The notes beneath the pieces are model-generated. The model was not told the origin of the DNA. It saw nothing but the letters and a program-made list of their open reading frames with translations, and did not search any database. 64,000 nt of DNA from Trogon surrucura (taxonomy: Eukaryota > Chordata > Aves > Trogoniformes > Trogonidae): contig CM036626.1 in assembly GCA_020746105.1 (NCBI GenBank), positions 13,596,001 to 13,660,000 on the forward strand, in the 5' to 3' direction. Below, in pieces: positions 41,201 through 53,200 of this stretch (within the stretch, counting starts at the first letter, position 1; every line of letters starts with the position of its first letter). A program made the position numbers and the translations under genes.

Positions 41201-44200
41201 TGAGTGGCTGTAACCGAGACGGCAGCAGAAGGTCGAAAGCCCTCCTCTTTCAGCCAGGTCTACCAGTACTGCAAGTTTTGCAGGACATGAACTTGCCATG
41301 GATCAAGATAATCAGTTCTCCCTCTGGAAGACTACATAATTCAGCAAATGTATTTGGGGATGCAAAGTATCATTATGACTGTGATTTTGATGTGAATAGC
41401 GGATGCAAGTGTGCAAGGAAACTGGAAGGTGATGATATGAGCAGGGAACACTTGATATCAATTTTAGTTTTGCCTGTTCACTGCTGGGACCTCATATTTA
41501 CAAAAAGGAAGGGCAGGTTGAGGATGTGAAGATCAAAGATGCCCTTAGTTGCAGTGACCTTGAGATGATAGAACTCAGCATCCGAAGAGGAAGAAGGGCA
41601 GCGTGCTTGAACAGGTATTTTCAGTGTTGTCCAATTTGGAGATGTTACCACAACTCTCATGCTATATCTAGTTGCTCTGAAATCCCCAAACTCTACAGTC
41701 TTGCAATCAAGATAATTATTCATATAAGAAAGGAAAAGGAAAATTAGGCTTTTCAAGCTCTGAGAGGGTCTTGAAAATGTAACCTGCAAATACTGAACAC
41801 AGAAGGTCTTTATACATCTCCCAGGGGCATAACAGAATTGTCAGCTGCAAAAGTCAGCTCTGTGCATGTCACATTTTTGTCCCCTTTAGTTGGTTTACAG
41901 ATCTTTCTCCTTCACTCTTATTTCTGTTTTAGTTGTGCTGATCTTACTCAGAGAGATATCTGGGGCTGGGAAGAAGCAAGCTGCTTTCAGGTTCTTGAGC
42001 CCTTACTATATTATCTTTCGAAAAGTTGACTTACATTTATCTAGTTCAGTTCATAATACCTCTGAAGAAATACTGTAAAGCAAAATATATTGTCTTCTTG
42101 TTGTGGCCTTTTAAGTTATATGATGTGATGAAGCCATTGAAAAATGGGAGGAGACACCAGGAAACTTAAACTCAAGAAATCATCCTTGACTAAATAGCAG
42201 AAACCTTGCATGCATTTATTTTTTTTTTTATTTTTCTCAGAAGGGAATACAAACTTAAATTGTGTATTCCTACATTTCAGAATGGAAACAAATTGAGGAC
42301 ATTTAACATGCAAAGGATTTGGAACTGGCTTCAGTAAATGTAATATGGATTGAAAAAGGGTGGGAGTTTTAGTGCCACTGGTTTAAAAGTATTAGAAATG
42401 AAGAAGGAGGAATTAAACTTGTAAGTTTATCAAATAGTTATCCCCTTCAATTCCATTTTCTTAAGCCTTGTTAAAAGTTTATCATGATGTTATGAAATGA
42501 GATTACTGTTGGTGTTCCTTGTTAAGAATTAGGGACTTCAGTTGAATTTCAATAAAATAATGGTAAGCTGCAGTCTCTTTCACAATCTCATTATGTGGAT
42601 TTTTCCAGCTGTCAGCTATCATCAGGGACAGCCAGCACAGGGCTAGGCTGGAAACAGAGGGTCACTTCAGGGTATCTCTTCAACCGAACTTTTCCCCTTC
42701 TCAAGGTAATTACCCAGAGAGCCTCTCCTTATTTTTCCTGGATAAGACCAATCTCCCATTTTTGCATCCTGTTTTTCCGTTAACCAAAAAATCTCGCCAA
42801 CACTAACTTACACCCAGAATACCTCCCTCCTTCTGTCCAAGTTGCGTTTGTTCATGATGATGATAACAGAGCCCGGAAGTAACAAAAGTATTTGAATACT
42901 AATAGCATGAATCATAGAATCACAGAATGTGTTGAGTTGGAAGGGACCTTTAGAGGTCATCTGGTCCAACCCCCCTGCAGTGAGCAGGGGCATCTTCAAC
43001 TACATCAGGTTGCTCAGAGCCCCATCAAACCTGACCTTGGATGCCTCCAGGGATGGAGCCTCCACCACCTCTCCGGGCAGCCTATTTCAGTGTTTCACCA
43101 CCCTCGTAGTAAAGAACTTCTTCCTAACATCTAATCTAAATCTACCCTGCTCTAGTTTAAAACCATTGCACCTCATCCTGTCACCACAGCCTTGCAAACA
43201 GTCCCTTCCCAGCTTTCCTGTAGGCGCCCTTGAGGTACTGGAAGGCCGCCATAAGTCAGACACCAAAGCCTTGTCAGATTTCTTTAAAACTGTTTTTGTA
43301 GCTCATAAAGGTTGTCACCTGTTAGTTGTCCCAAGTTGCTGTATTAGGCGACTCAGGTACCTGAAGTTGTAAATAAGGAAAAGGTATATGACTCAAGGTG
43401 CACATCTCAACTGCTGCTGAGTGTAATAACTTGTACTCGGAGTTACTTACACGTGTGATATAACTGATTTTTAAAGCATAAAAATTGTTTATAAAGGAAA
43501 TTGAAAAATATAGTTTTCTTTGTACCATACTGCATTACTATCAATAAAAACAGGTTCTGAATTGCGGCTTTAAGGATCTGCGAGGTGATACAAATAGGAA
43601 GAAACTTCTCTTCCTGAAGAAGGGCAGTCGTGTGGTTCTAGCCCTTCATAATACATTTTTCTTCATAATAGTCTATGGAGAGCTCTGAACTTGAGATGGG
43701 TTGATTTGTTAAAAAAAAAAAACATTGTGATAAAAAGCTTAAATATAGACAGTAATGGAGATCTTAGGAAAGAGCCCTTTTCAAGAGCAAAAAGCTTTGA
43801 TAACGTGGGGATTTGTCCTCCTCTGTATTGTTACCTTTAATGTTGCTACTACAGTAATGTTTCCTGGGTTCCTCTGGGCGTGGTATTTATAGCTATGAAA
43901 AGCTGCAGGATATTCATTTGGTTTGCAACAGATACACCGAATCATCAGCTTTTGGGACTTGTGGGTAGATAGCTTTGATTTAAATATATTGTTTTGGTTT
44001 GGGACCAGATCAAATAATCATCTTCTATTTATCATGAAGGACTTCAATGTAATTGCATCTTTAAAAAGTTTTTGGTTTTTTTTACAAGTGTGCAATCTAA
44101 GGAAGTTCTGAAATTATTTTGGAGATAATCCAGTTGTTGTTTCATATGCACATATAAAATCACCTTCTATATAATTTAAGACTCGTATCACAGATTCTGT

Positions 44201-47200
44201 TCTTTTGAGAAATGTTTATTTTCTTTGCCACTCAGAGGAAACCAAAATTCTTGCAGTTTGTATTTGGATTGTTGCCAAGAGTGCAAGGAACCTTTTCATG
44301 AAGTTGCTGATGTAAATTCAACATATCTTTTAGCTCTTAGCTCAAGGTCTTCAGTATTTCGAAGAAGCGTATGGACATAACATATCCAAAAAAAGTTAGT
44401 GTTACACTCAAGTATGCTATATGGTGATTCAGATACGTTATTTAATCAAATATAAAGGAGAAGCTTGTAGCAACACCTCTGCTTATCTTGTAAAGGCTTT
44501 ATTTTTTTTTGTTTTGCTCTGCTTTTGCTTTCTTTATTGATGTTGCATCATTCCCTTTATCACTTAAATTTTCCTTTTGTCATGTGTGAGTATTTTAAGC
44601 TATTTTACACATTTTCATTGGCAAAAGAGACTGAAGATTTTATTTTTCTGTCGCTCTAATTTAATCAGCTTCAATACACACTTTGACTTGGAATGCTTTC
44701 TAAATACAGTAGAGAATCAATTTGAAATGGATTTATATTAGAGTAAATAATTCCTGTTTGAAGCTAAAAGCTATGAATATTCAGAGGAGAGAATAAACAC
44801 TGTTCATACTAATAAACAGAGAACTAGTAAACAGAGAACTTCAGGACAGAAGAATGGAAATAATCCAAAGCTGAGGTACTCTCCTTTCCCAACCCGTTGC
44901 TTGTTGGACTGGTGGTGGTTGTTGCACACTCCGTGCTGTGCCGTCCAATGCGAGCTCAGGCTCAGACTCTTGCAAAAACTCCAGGATGGTACCAGAACCC
45001 TTTAGTTTGAATTGGGAGAAGTTGTAATTTATTTAACTTTATTCTTGCTTGATATTACTTTTTGCTATTTGTTTCTGTATCTTGTAATTGTTGTTAAAGC
45101 TCATTTTAGTTCTATGATGGAAAGGACTAGATGTCTAGGCATGCATGTACAAGAGATGAATAGGTGCACATAATAACTGTCTTCTGAAGGTGCTTTGCTT
45201 TCGCTGGGTGGGGGCTGTCTACATCTCCCACACAAGTCTTGCTTCAATTCCTTTCCCTGGTGCTGAGACATCTTTGCATTGACTTGTCAAGTCTGACCTG
45301 TATTCGTCAGCAGGCACTTGAATACTGTTTAACTTGATAGGTAGTGTTTAAGCTTTGCATGGTAATAAATTAGAGATTTGGGGTAAGATTAAGCTATAAA
45401 CATTGCACAAATCTATAAATTCCAACAGTGCTTTACTATAAGATAATTTGCTTAATTAAAAAATCCAGACAAAATTGAAAAGAAAGGCATGAGTTCTGTG
45501 TTTTTTTGTAGTTTTACTATTTCCTTTCATCTGCTGATGGTGCTTGCAGGCCTTAATATCTAATTTAGATACCGAAATTCATAACAAGGAACCTGGGAAA
45601 AGCTACTCACTTGCTTTTATAAGGAAAATATTTTTTTTGTGCCACTCTCACCCATTATAGCCTGAGGCAATTCAATAGAAATGTCTTAAGGGACTGCTCT
45701 TGGGAGAAGCAAAATCCTGACTTCTCTACAGCAGTGTTAAATGAAGTCATGGTAACAAAATGACTTTAAATAGGTCAGCTTCCATAATGTACCAGTCTTT
45801 CGTATTTTCATATTATGTGGTATTTATTTAGAGAAGAATGACCAAGGCAGCCGTTAGTGTTTCACAGCCACCACAGGCATGAAGCAGGGAGCTTGTGCTG
45901 GTGCCCTGAAGCGTGACAGAGCTCGGAGTCGGTGTGGGCATGGGAGGGGGGTTCCATGGCGTGTGACCCCAGCACCCGCGTGTGAGTGTTCTGTGGTCAC
46001 ACGTGTGACCCCAACACCCGTGTGTGAGTGTTCTGTGGTCACACGTGTGACCCCGATACCCATGTGTGAGTGTTCTGTGGTCACACGTGTGACCCCAGCA
46101 CCCGTGTGTGAGTGTTCTGTGGTCACACGTGTGACCCCAGCACCCGTGTGTGAGTGTTCTGTGGTCACGCGTGTGACCCCAGCACCCGCGCGTGAGCGTT
46201 CTGTGGTCACCCGTGTGACCCCAACACCCGTGTGACCCCAGCACCCCCGGGTGGGCGAGTGTTCTGTGGCCGTGTGTACAACCCGGGCCAGGCCTGGGCG
46301 TGCCAGGTGTGTCTGTGGCAGAGACCGGTTCCAGCTGGCTCCGCAGGAGAGCCGCAGGGCTGAGCCCGCCAGGGGAGCTGGCGACACCTCTAGGGGCGAG
46401 TGGCTCCGCGCTCACACCGGCCCTGCGGCTGAGGAGGAGGAGGAGGGAGGAAGCGAGCCCCAGGCTGTGCTGCCGGCGGTTCCCGGCTGGAGCAGGGCAG
46501 AGGGGTGAGGGAAGGACTGATTTCCCGCGGCCGGTGCCGTGCTGGGGGGAGGCAGGGCGAGGGACTCGGGGTGAGGGAGGGGAGTTGGGCCTGGGGAGAG
46601 AGCGGCTGGGACAAGGGTGTTCAGGGTTCTGTTGTCGTTGTTTCCCACCACCCAACTCCGTTTTAATTGACAAGAGATTAAATTAGTTTCCCCCAAGTCA
46701 ACTCTGTTTTGCCGAGGCGGTAATTGGTACGAAGGCTCCTAGTCTTTATTGCAACCCACAAATATCTGAAATCCCCTCCCCAGCCTGCTGGAAAGGTGCA
46801 GTGAGAGAGGGGCTGCCTGGGCGTCTGGCAGCCAGCAAGGGTCAGCCCTCCGCAGCACCAAAGCCAGCTTTGACTTTTGTTGTCCATAGTTAATATGGAG
46901 TCATTAGAAGAAGAAGGGAAAAAAGAAATCAGAATTCCTCTTTGTGGTGTGACTTGCATCTTTTTATTTAGCTACGAAGAAACTGATAAAGTTTCAGATT
47001 TGTTTGTGGTGCTACTCTGACTAAAATGTCTCTAATGCTTAAAATTGTGGGGTTTTTACTGGAAATGTGGTGTTCAGGATCATCTGTTTTCACTTTAAGC
47101 ATTTTTCTTTATAGGAGGATGGGAATCCTGATCAGCTTAGCCTAAGTTCTGGATTTTGGAGGTCTCTTTTTGTTGAAAGAGTAAAGGCAGAGGAAAATCA

Positions 47201-50200
47201 TGATAGTATGTGCATCTCCCTCCCAACTTGAGCTTAGGAGTCACCAGACTCTTGTAGTGTGAGGAGTGGTGTTACAAAGTGATTTTTGACTGCTTCAAAC
47301 TTACTGCCTGCAAGCCTGGATTTGTGGTGCCTTTAACTCTTTTCTAGCTCTCCTTTCTCACAAGTGTTTTCCTTCACTTTCTAGGGGTCTAGCATCTGTG
47401 GTTCACTTTGTAACCGCTTGCCTGAAAACACACCTAGAGCTTCTCTGACTTTTTCCTTTTGGATGTCTCTTCCTTCCTCACAGGGGCCCTTGTATTTTCT
47501 GAAAAGGACACCGTCTTCACCTCTCTGTCTATCAATACTTGATCATTCTGATTAAAGCAGATGAAATATTTTTTGAAGAAGTCTGCGAATGAAACCTAAA
47601 AAGACTTATTTTTATGATCATGGAACACAAGAGAGGTGTTGAAGATTTGAGAGAGGTTCAGGTTTCAGAATTTTCTTTTTCTTATTTTCTTTTTCTTTGG
47701 ATCACTGTATAGGACCTAATGTGACCAGCTTCTACAAAATTTTATTCTTCAATATTATTTCTCATTTATTTGTATTTAATTTAAGTACTTCTGATACATA
47801 CATACATGCATGTATACATACATACATACCAGCATAGTGTTCCGGACTTGAATTCAATGATAGCTTTGAGCCATTATTACAAGAATGAGGGAGTGACTCT
47901 TGCAGCAGATTTATTTGGGAAGTCCAAATATGATGATTTTCAAACTAATTATCAGGATAATTTCTTTGTTGTTTTATTGATAGTATGTACCTAACTGGCC
48001 TATTTGGTAGTCCAAAACTCCATTGTCTTAATCTTGCATTACAACCTTTTCTTGTTTATGTAATTAACATGTTAAAATGGACATTTGCTATACCTTCTGT
48101 CTTCTTCAGCTTATATAGGATTTACTTTGGACCATGTTTAGTGAAAAAACATAAATCTATTGATTTTATACTTATCAGCTACAGATTATTGTCCTCCTAT
48201 AGTAAGTATTTTCAGCTCTGGAAATACATGTATTTATGTTGGATCTGGTGTCTGTATTCCATTTTTTTTACAGAAAACCAGAACCAATGTTGATACATAG
48301 TTAAAAGACCGTGCATCTTTTCATCTCAAAATTGTTTGATCAGAACAGCAGATGATTCCATCTGTGCTTAACCTGCTTCAGCAGAGCAGATGTGTAATCA
48401 GGGTCAGAGAAATTAACGAATTGCCAATCAAAATGGATTGCACTGAAAGCTCTTTTCCTAAGTCGTACATATCTAGTGGTCGTGTAGGAAACATTTCAAG
48501 CTTTGCATACAGGTAAGAATGGAACTTAGCGAGTTGTTTTGTTTTTTTTAAACCCATCATATAACTTCCTCCCCTTGGGATCCTTATTCGTTGCAAATTG
48601 GCCATTTTATGCAGTATGAGACATGGCTGTGTAGGCAAGAGCTGCCCTGACACACACTTCTCATGTAGCAAATATTAGAGTAGTCCGAACATACTTCCTT
48701 GTCTTACGGGTGCGTATAAGTGGCCTTTGTTGTTAACCTCAGAGTTGCATTTTTGTGGATTTTTTGTGGTTATTTCCTGCAGGGAAGGAAAGTATTTCCA
48801 CTTCTGTCTGTTTTGGGGTGTTTTGGGTTCCTTCTTGGTTGTTGGGTTTTGGTTTTTTTTCTTTTTTTTTCATATTTGAAGGATACTAGTTTTTCTGGAA
48901 AGGATTGTGGTGTTAGTTGTTTGAATTTGTTGTCTACAGTAATTTTCCTCTCTTAAAGTAGTTTTGCAGGTGGATTTTATCATTAACTGCTTTGGTTGCT
49001 TTTAGAGTGCAGATAACGAATGTTCGTATCCCACCACCTAACATAGTTACCTGGGTGAATTTTAGTAACTGGACTATCAAAAATATTAGAAGTAGTTTTC
49101 TGTTGTGGAGACAGTAAGTTAGCTCTGAGAGGGACAAATGTTTCATCATTTGTTACTTTAAATCTAAAACTTTGAATTTGTTGTATGGTTAGAATAAGTG
49201 ATTCCTGCTGTGCATAATGAATCCTTTTATGTATAGCATTAGGTTTCCTCAGAATATGGACCCCTTAGCCAGATCAAGCCTTAAACTGTAGAAATAAGAA
49301 GTTATTCAGTTTAAGTAGCATATAGCTAACAATACTTGTTGAAATATTTTAAAGCTTGTATGAACTGGATTAATGTTCCTCTAGGGTAATTAAATGAAAA
49401 TTGGTGATTTATTAATCTCTCTCTCTCTTTTTCTTTCTCTTTCTTTCTCACACTCTTTCTCTTTCCAAACTTACTAATCTCTCCTCCTCTTTTCTCCTCC
49501 CCCTCTCCCTGTTCTTTCTTTCTCGCTCTCTTCCCCTCTCCTCCCGAAAATATGCCTTTACAGAAGCATAAGGTAGATCTTTTCTACAAACTGCGGCATG
49601 TGATGAATGAGCTCATTGACCTACGTAGACAGCTGCTGTCAGGTCACTTGACACAGGATCAGGTGCGAGAGGTCAAGAGACACCTCACAGTGAGGCTGGA
49701 CTGGGGCAATGAGTAAGTACAGGTACCAGCTGGGTACTGTTTGTTCTAATTATTTTTAAATAGCTTTTTTTTTTTAAGAAAAAGATAAATAACTTTCTCC
49801 TTCCACTAGTATTTGTACACAGCTAGAACATTTGATTATTTGGAATTCAAATACAACTTTTTACAGTGAGTTTGTTGCGTAGTTCTAGTATTACTATGTA
49901 TTGAGCTGTTTGCGTATTAGTAGGCCTTTTTAAAAGTGATCTGCATTGTAAAAGGGTTAGGCCACTCTCAGTACAGTGACTATTAGGCCTGGCAGGATGT
50001 GTCCGTAGATACTAAACACACTGGTTTTTTCAGTTCAAGAAGTGTTGTAACTGTTGGTGGAATAAGTAGACAATCTCACTGTCAACAGTGACATTGAAGC
50101 TGAGGCTGCAATGTTTAGAGTTCTTATATAATGACATTTTTCAAACCTTTAGACCATCCTTGGTCAGTTCCATGCTGAGTTTGTGCAATTCAGCAAAACC

Positions 50201-53200
50201 TACCCCTACAGTTCAGACAGAAACTGAAATGGTAATAAAAATTGCCATTAGACAAAGACTAGCCCTTCACCAGAACTGGTTTTGTTCCAAGATATCATGT
50301 ATCAGACAGGTAAGTTTTGCATGACACACATAAAAGCTTTTCAAAGGGAATACCCCCTCCTCAGACATAGAGGGACAGCTTTACAAGCAGGAGTTGGACT
50401 AGTGCTAATTAACATATGAGGGCCGGGAGGAGTTCTTTCAGTTGACAACTAAGGAAGAAAGTGTTTTTCATGAACACAGCTTTGTTATGACTGTTCCTTA
50501 GTCACCTGCTTCAGGCCTCCCTCTGAGAGACATACTTGAATACATTCACAAAAATGGAGCTGGTCCCCATGCGCTACAGTTCCCTTCTCTCTTGCTGAAA
50601 AAAAGCTCTGAAGGACATAGACTGATAGATTGCACCAAGTCATTGTTCTGCAGTGCAGAGTTGCAGATATTTTCCATTATCGTTCCCAACAGAGTAAGTG
50701 GGAACCGTGAGACTGTTTTTGAAAATTATGCCTAGATGTCTTTTTCTCACAGTGTACGGATGAAATTAACAACAGGAAGCTGCTTTCAGAACTCCTGCAG
50801 TGAACTTTTTTTGCTTTTTTTTGTATGCTTAGTCTAAATATTAAGTTTTGCTCTGTAGTTTGGTCTATGAAGAATGTAGGAATATAATTTATTTTACAAT
50901 TATTGTTGCTAACCTTTTGTGTAGTTGCTAGTCATTTTTATAATGCAATACTGATTTTCACATACTGTAGCAATTTACTTTTCTGTTGCTTACATTCTTT
51001 CTCCCCAATACAAAAATACGATCTTGGATGCAACCTTTTTATGTTTTGTGACTTTCTCCAGTTACCCACAGTTTAAAAAGAAAAATGGGAAGAATCTTGG
51101 GAATACATTGCTCGCACTGACATACAAATAAAATGAAACACTGTTTTAAAGTCATGGCCTTTCTCTTACATCTGAATTACAGTCAGAAAACCAGTGGCAG
51201 GTACAGTGTTAGTACCTACTAACTATTAAGGTGCATAACGGTTTGGAGGGAGTGGTGTGATCCAATGACATAAGCATAGACTTAAATCTCAAAGAAGTCC
51301 TAGATTTCAGTGCTCTGACTAGTTTTGGACTTGCCCTCTTGTCGCTATGTTTTTCTTGACATATAAAGAATAGTAATTACTTCCTAGTAGTGTTGTAACA
51401 ATTAGCTTATAGTTCATAAAATGCATTTGGAGGTCTGTATTAAATGCACATATAAGGTTCTAATATCTGGAAATCAGTTTGAAAATTAAAGAAAAACTTA
51501 CTACAGTAGTTGTCATTGTCACATCAAAGGTGATAAAAATAGTGAACAGTTTAAAGAACCACTATGTAATGCCTTTAAGAAGGTTGCACGAAGAAGAGTT
51601 GCCATTTCAGTCTGAATATATTTGTAGTAATGATTGGACAGGGATTAAAACTAAGGAACTCTCTTGGATGTCAGTCTTTGAGGGAAACCTTACTAACCTC
51701 TCTCCAGTCAGATATTTCCACGCTTTGAAATATTTGCTGCAATTCCCTTTAATCAATTCCTTGTTAAGATTACTTGCTTTCATCTCATTATCATCATCAT
51801 TTTAAGTAAGAATTTACTGTGTAGCATTACGTCAGTGCTTTACTGGTTATAGAGTTAGCTCCTACAAGTTCTTTGTATACAAAATAACTTAATTCTGTCA
51901 AAGAAAAGTATCACGTTGTATTAGCACAGTCTCATTTTCACAAACATGGTTTTCATATATTTCGTTTTCCATGGATTTCTGTATTGTATTTTCTTCAAAG
52001 TTGTGTTTTTTTCTTTTTTAAAGTCTGCCCATAGTTTATGTGAATCACTGTCAGGATCATTTCCTTTCTTTTCACCACCTTTATAAATGTATTTGTGTAA
52101 GAGAAATACAAATTATATTAAATGAGGCTTCGATATAGTGAGAGAAGGAATACAAGGAAAATTGACAGCTGCAAAATTAAAGCTGAAAAGGGTCAAGGTC
52201 AAGTACATGGTTTTGGAGCAAAATGGATGAGATCTTGCTTCTTCTAGAGATGTGATGAGTTCTCCCAATCTGTTCTTCAAGATTGAATGTGTGTCTTGAA
52301 CACTTCTTTTTTTTTTTTTTTCTTTTTGCCAAATGACGTGCTTCTGCAAGGCTTTACTAGCAAGAGTTGTTATGACTTGTGATTTTATGAATGCTAAATG
52401 GTGTGGCATTTGTATTATAAATAAATGCAAATGTTAGGTATTAGGATCATTCTACAAAATTAGGGTTCAAACCAAGTTGATTTTCTCTAGGAGCCCAGTT
52501 AACCTGAAGTAGAGTTGGATGTTCATGCCTTTCAGTATTAAAAGTGCTCCTATTTATCTCTGTTGGCTTGTCTTCATGTTACTTGAGAGAAAAGCATCTA
52601 GAGATTTTGGTGGTGGATTTTTGGTGGTGGAAAATTCTGAAGACCTCTGTGTGGGACAGGGGAAATGTCTAAATGTCAGCTAGAGTTATCCCAGGCAAAT
52701 GCTATCCAGAGGTAATTGATAGGCTTGGGGATATTTTGTAGGCGTACTCAGGAAATATTTTTGAAAGGCAGTTCAATGTTATGGCAGAATGAAAAAGCAC
52801 ATGAATTTACTTGTAAAAGAAACTATTGTGGAGAGAGGAGCTGTCAAATACACAAACCAGTACATTATCTAGTTTTTATGCATGCTACATTTTGGAGAAA
52901 TAGCGCTTGGCAGCTGGTGCTATTATGTTCCCATAGTATTTGATAATAGAGAGTGAAAGTGGGCCACTATCATTGCCATTCCAAGCGTTATGTTGTCAGT
53001 CCTTTGCAGACAAAAAATAATTGATACAGATTAAATGCAGAAACCTGAACTTCCTCCTGCGCAGTAAGTGGCAGCATGTTAGTACTAATGCAAAAGACAC
53101 CTTCTTTTGCTGGGAGGAAGCAGATCCTGCACAATATGCAGGGTTGGAGAATGAGAATCTTCCGGGTTGGAAATTCACAGTGTTCAGGGATTTAACAAAA

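Larger units (their letters stand above)
45850..46880 (-). mobile_element. GC-rich island, possibly an avian high-copy repeat with internal tandem array
   Basis: About 1 kb is strikingly richer in G+C and CpG than the surrounding intron: a 42-bp array (45961-46276), a G-rich block (46400-46610) and a flank at about 46620-46870. On the minus strand that flank reads GGTAATTGG-like, CAGAGTTGACTTGGGGGAAA and ACGCCCAGGCAGCCCC type pieces. I recall similar pieces from a high-copy interspersed sequence of bird genomes that also carries GC-rich short tandem arrays. The family, orientation and borders are uncertain. A genuine CpG island is the alternative. Confidence 0.4.
23324..49563. other. DOCK3: DOCK3 intron, 26.2 kb
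   Basis: This is a large intron dense in LINE remnants of both orientations (near 23941, 25312, 25929, 28418, 33657, 34228, 34915, 36060, 39040 and 42910). It also holds a GC-rich island with a 42-bp minisatellite (45850-46880), a tetranucleotide run (47795-47829) and a long polypyrimidine tract at its 3' end. Several ORFs of 100-154 codons occur, but none has recognisable protein character. I see no nested gene. Confidence 0.8.

Noticed and set aside
41065-41529. 154-codon + strand ORF
   Set aside because: It shows no recognisable domain, no splice context fitting DOCK3, and the flanking exons already join directly in the protein. Chance ORF.
45828-46673. 281-codon minus-strand ORF, with 177-codon minus and 118-codon plus ORFs over the same DNA
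   Set aside because: The frames are open because the 42-bp tandem unit is a multiple of three and GC-rich; the peptides are only a 14-residue repeat plus low-complexity sequence.
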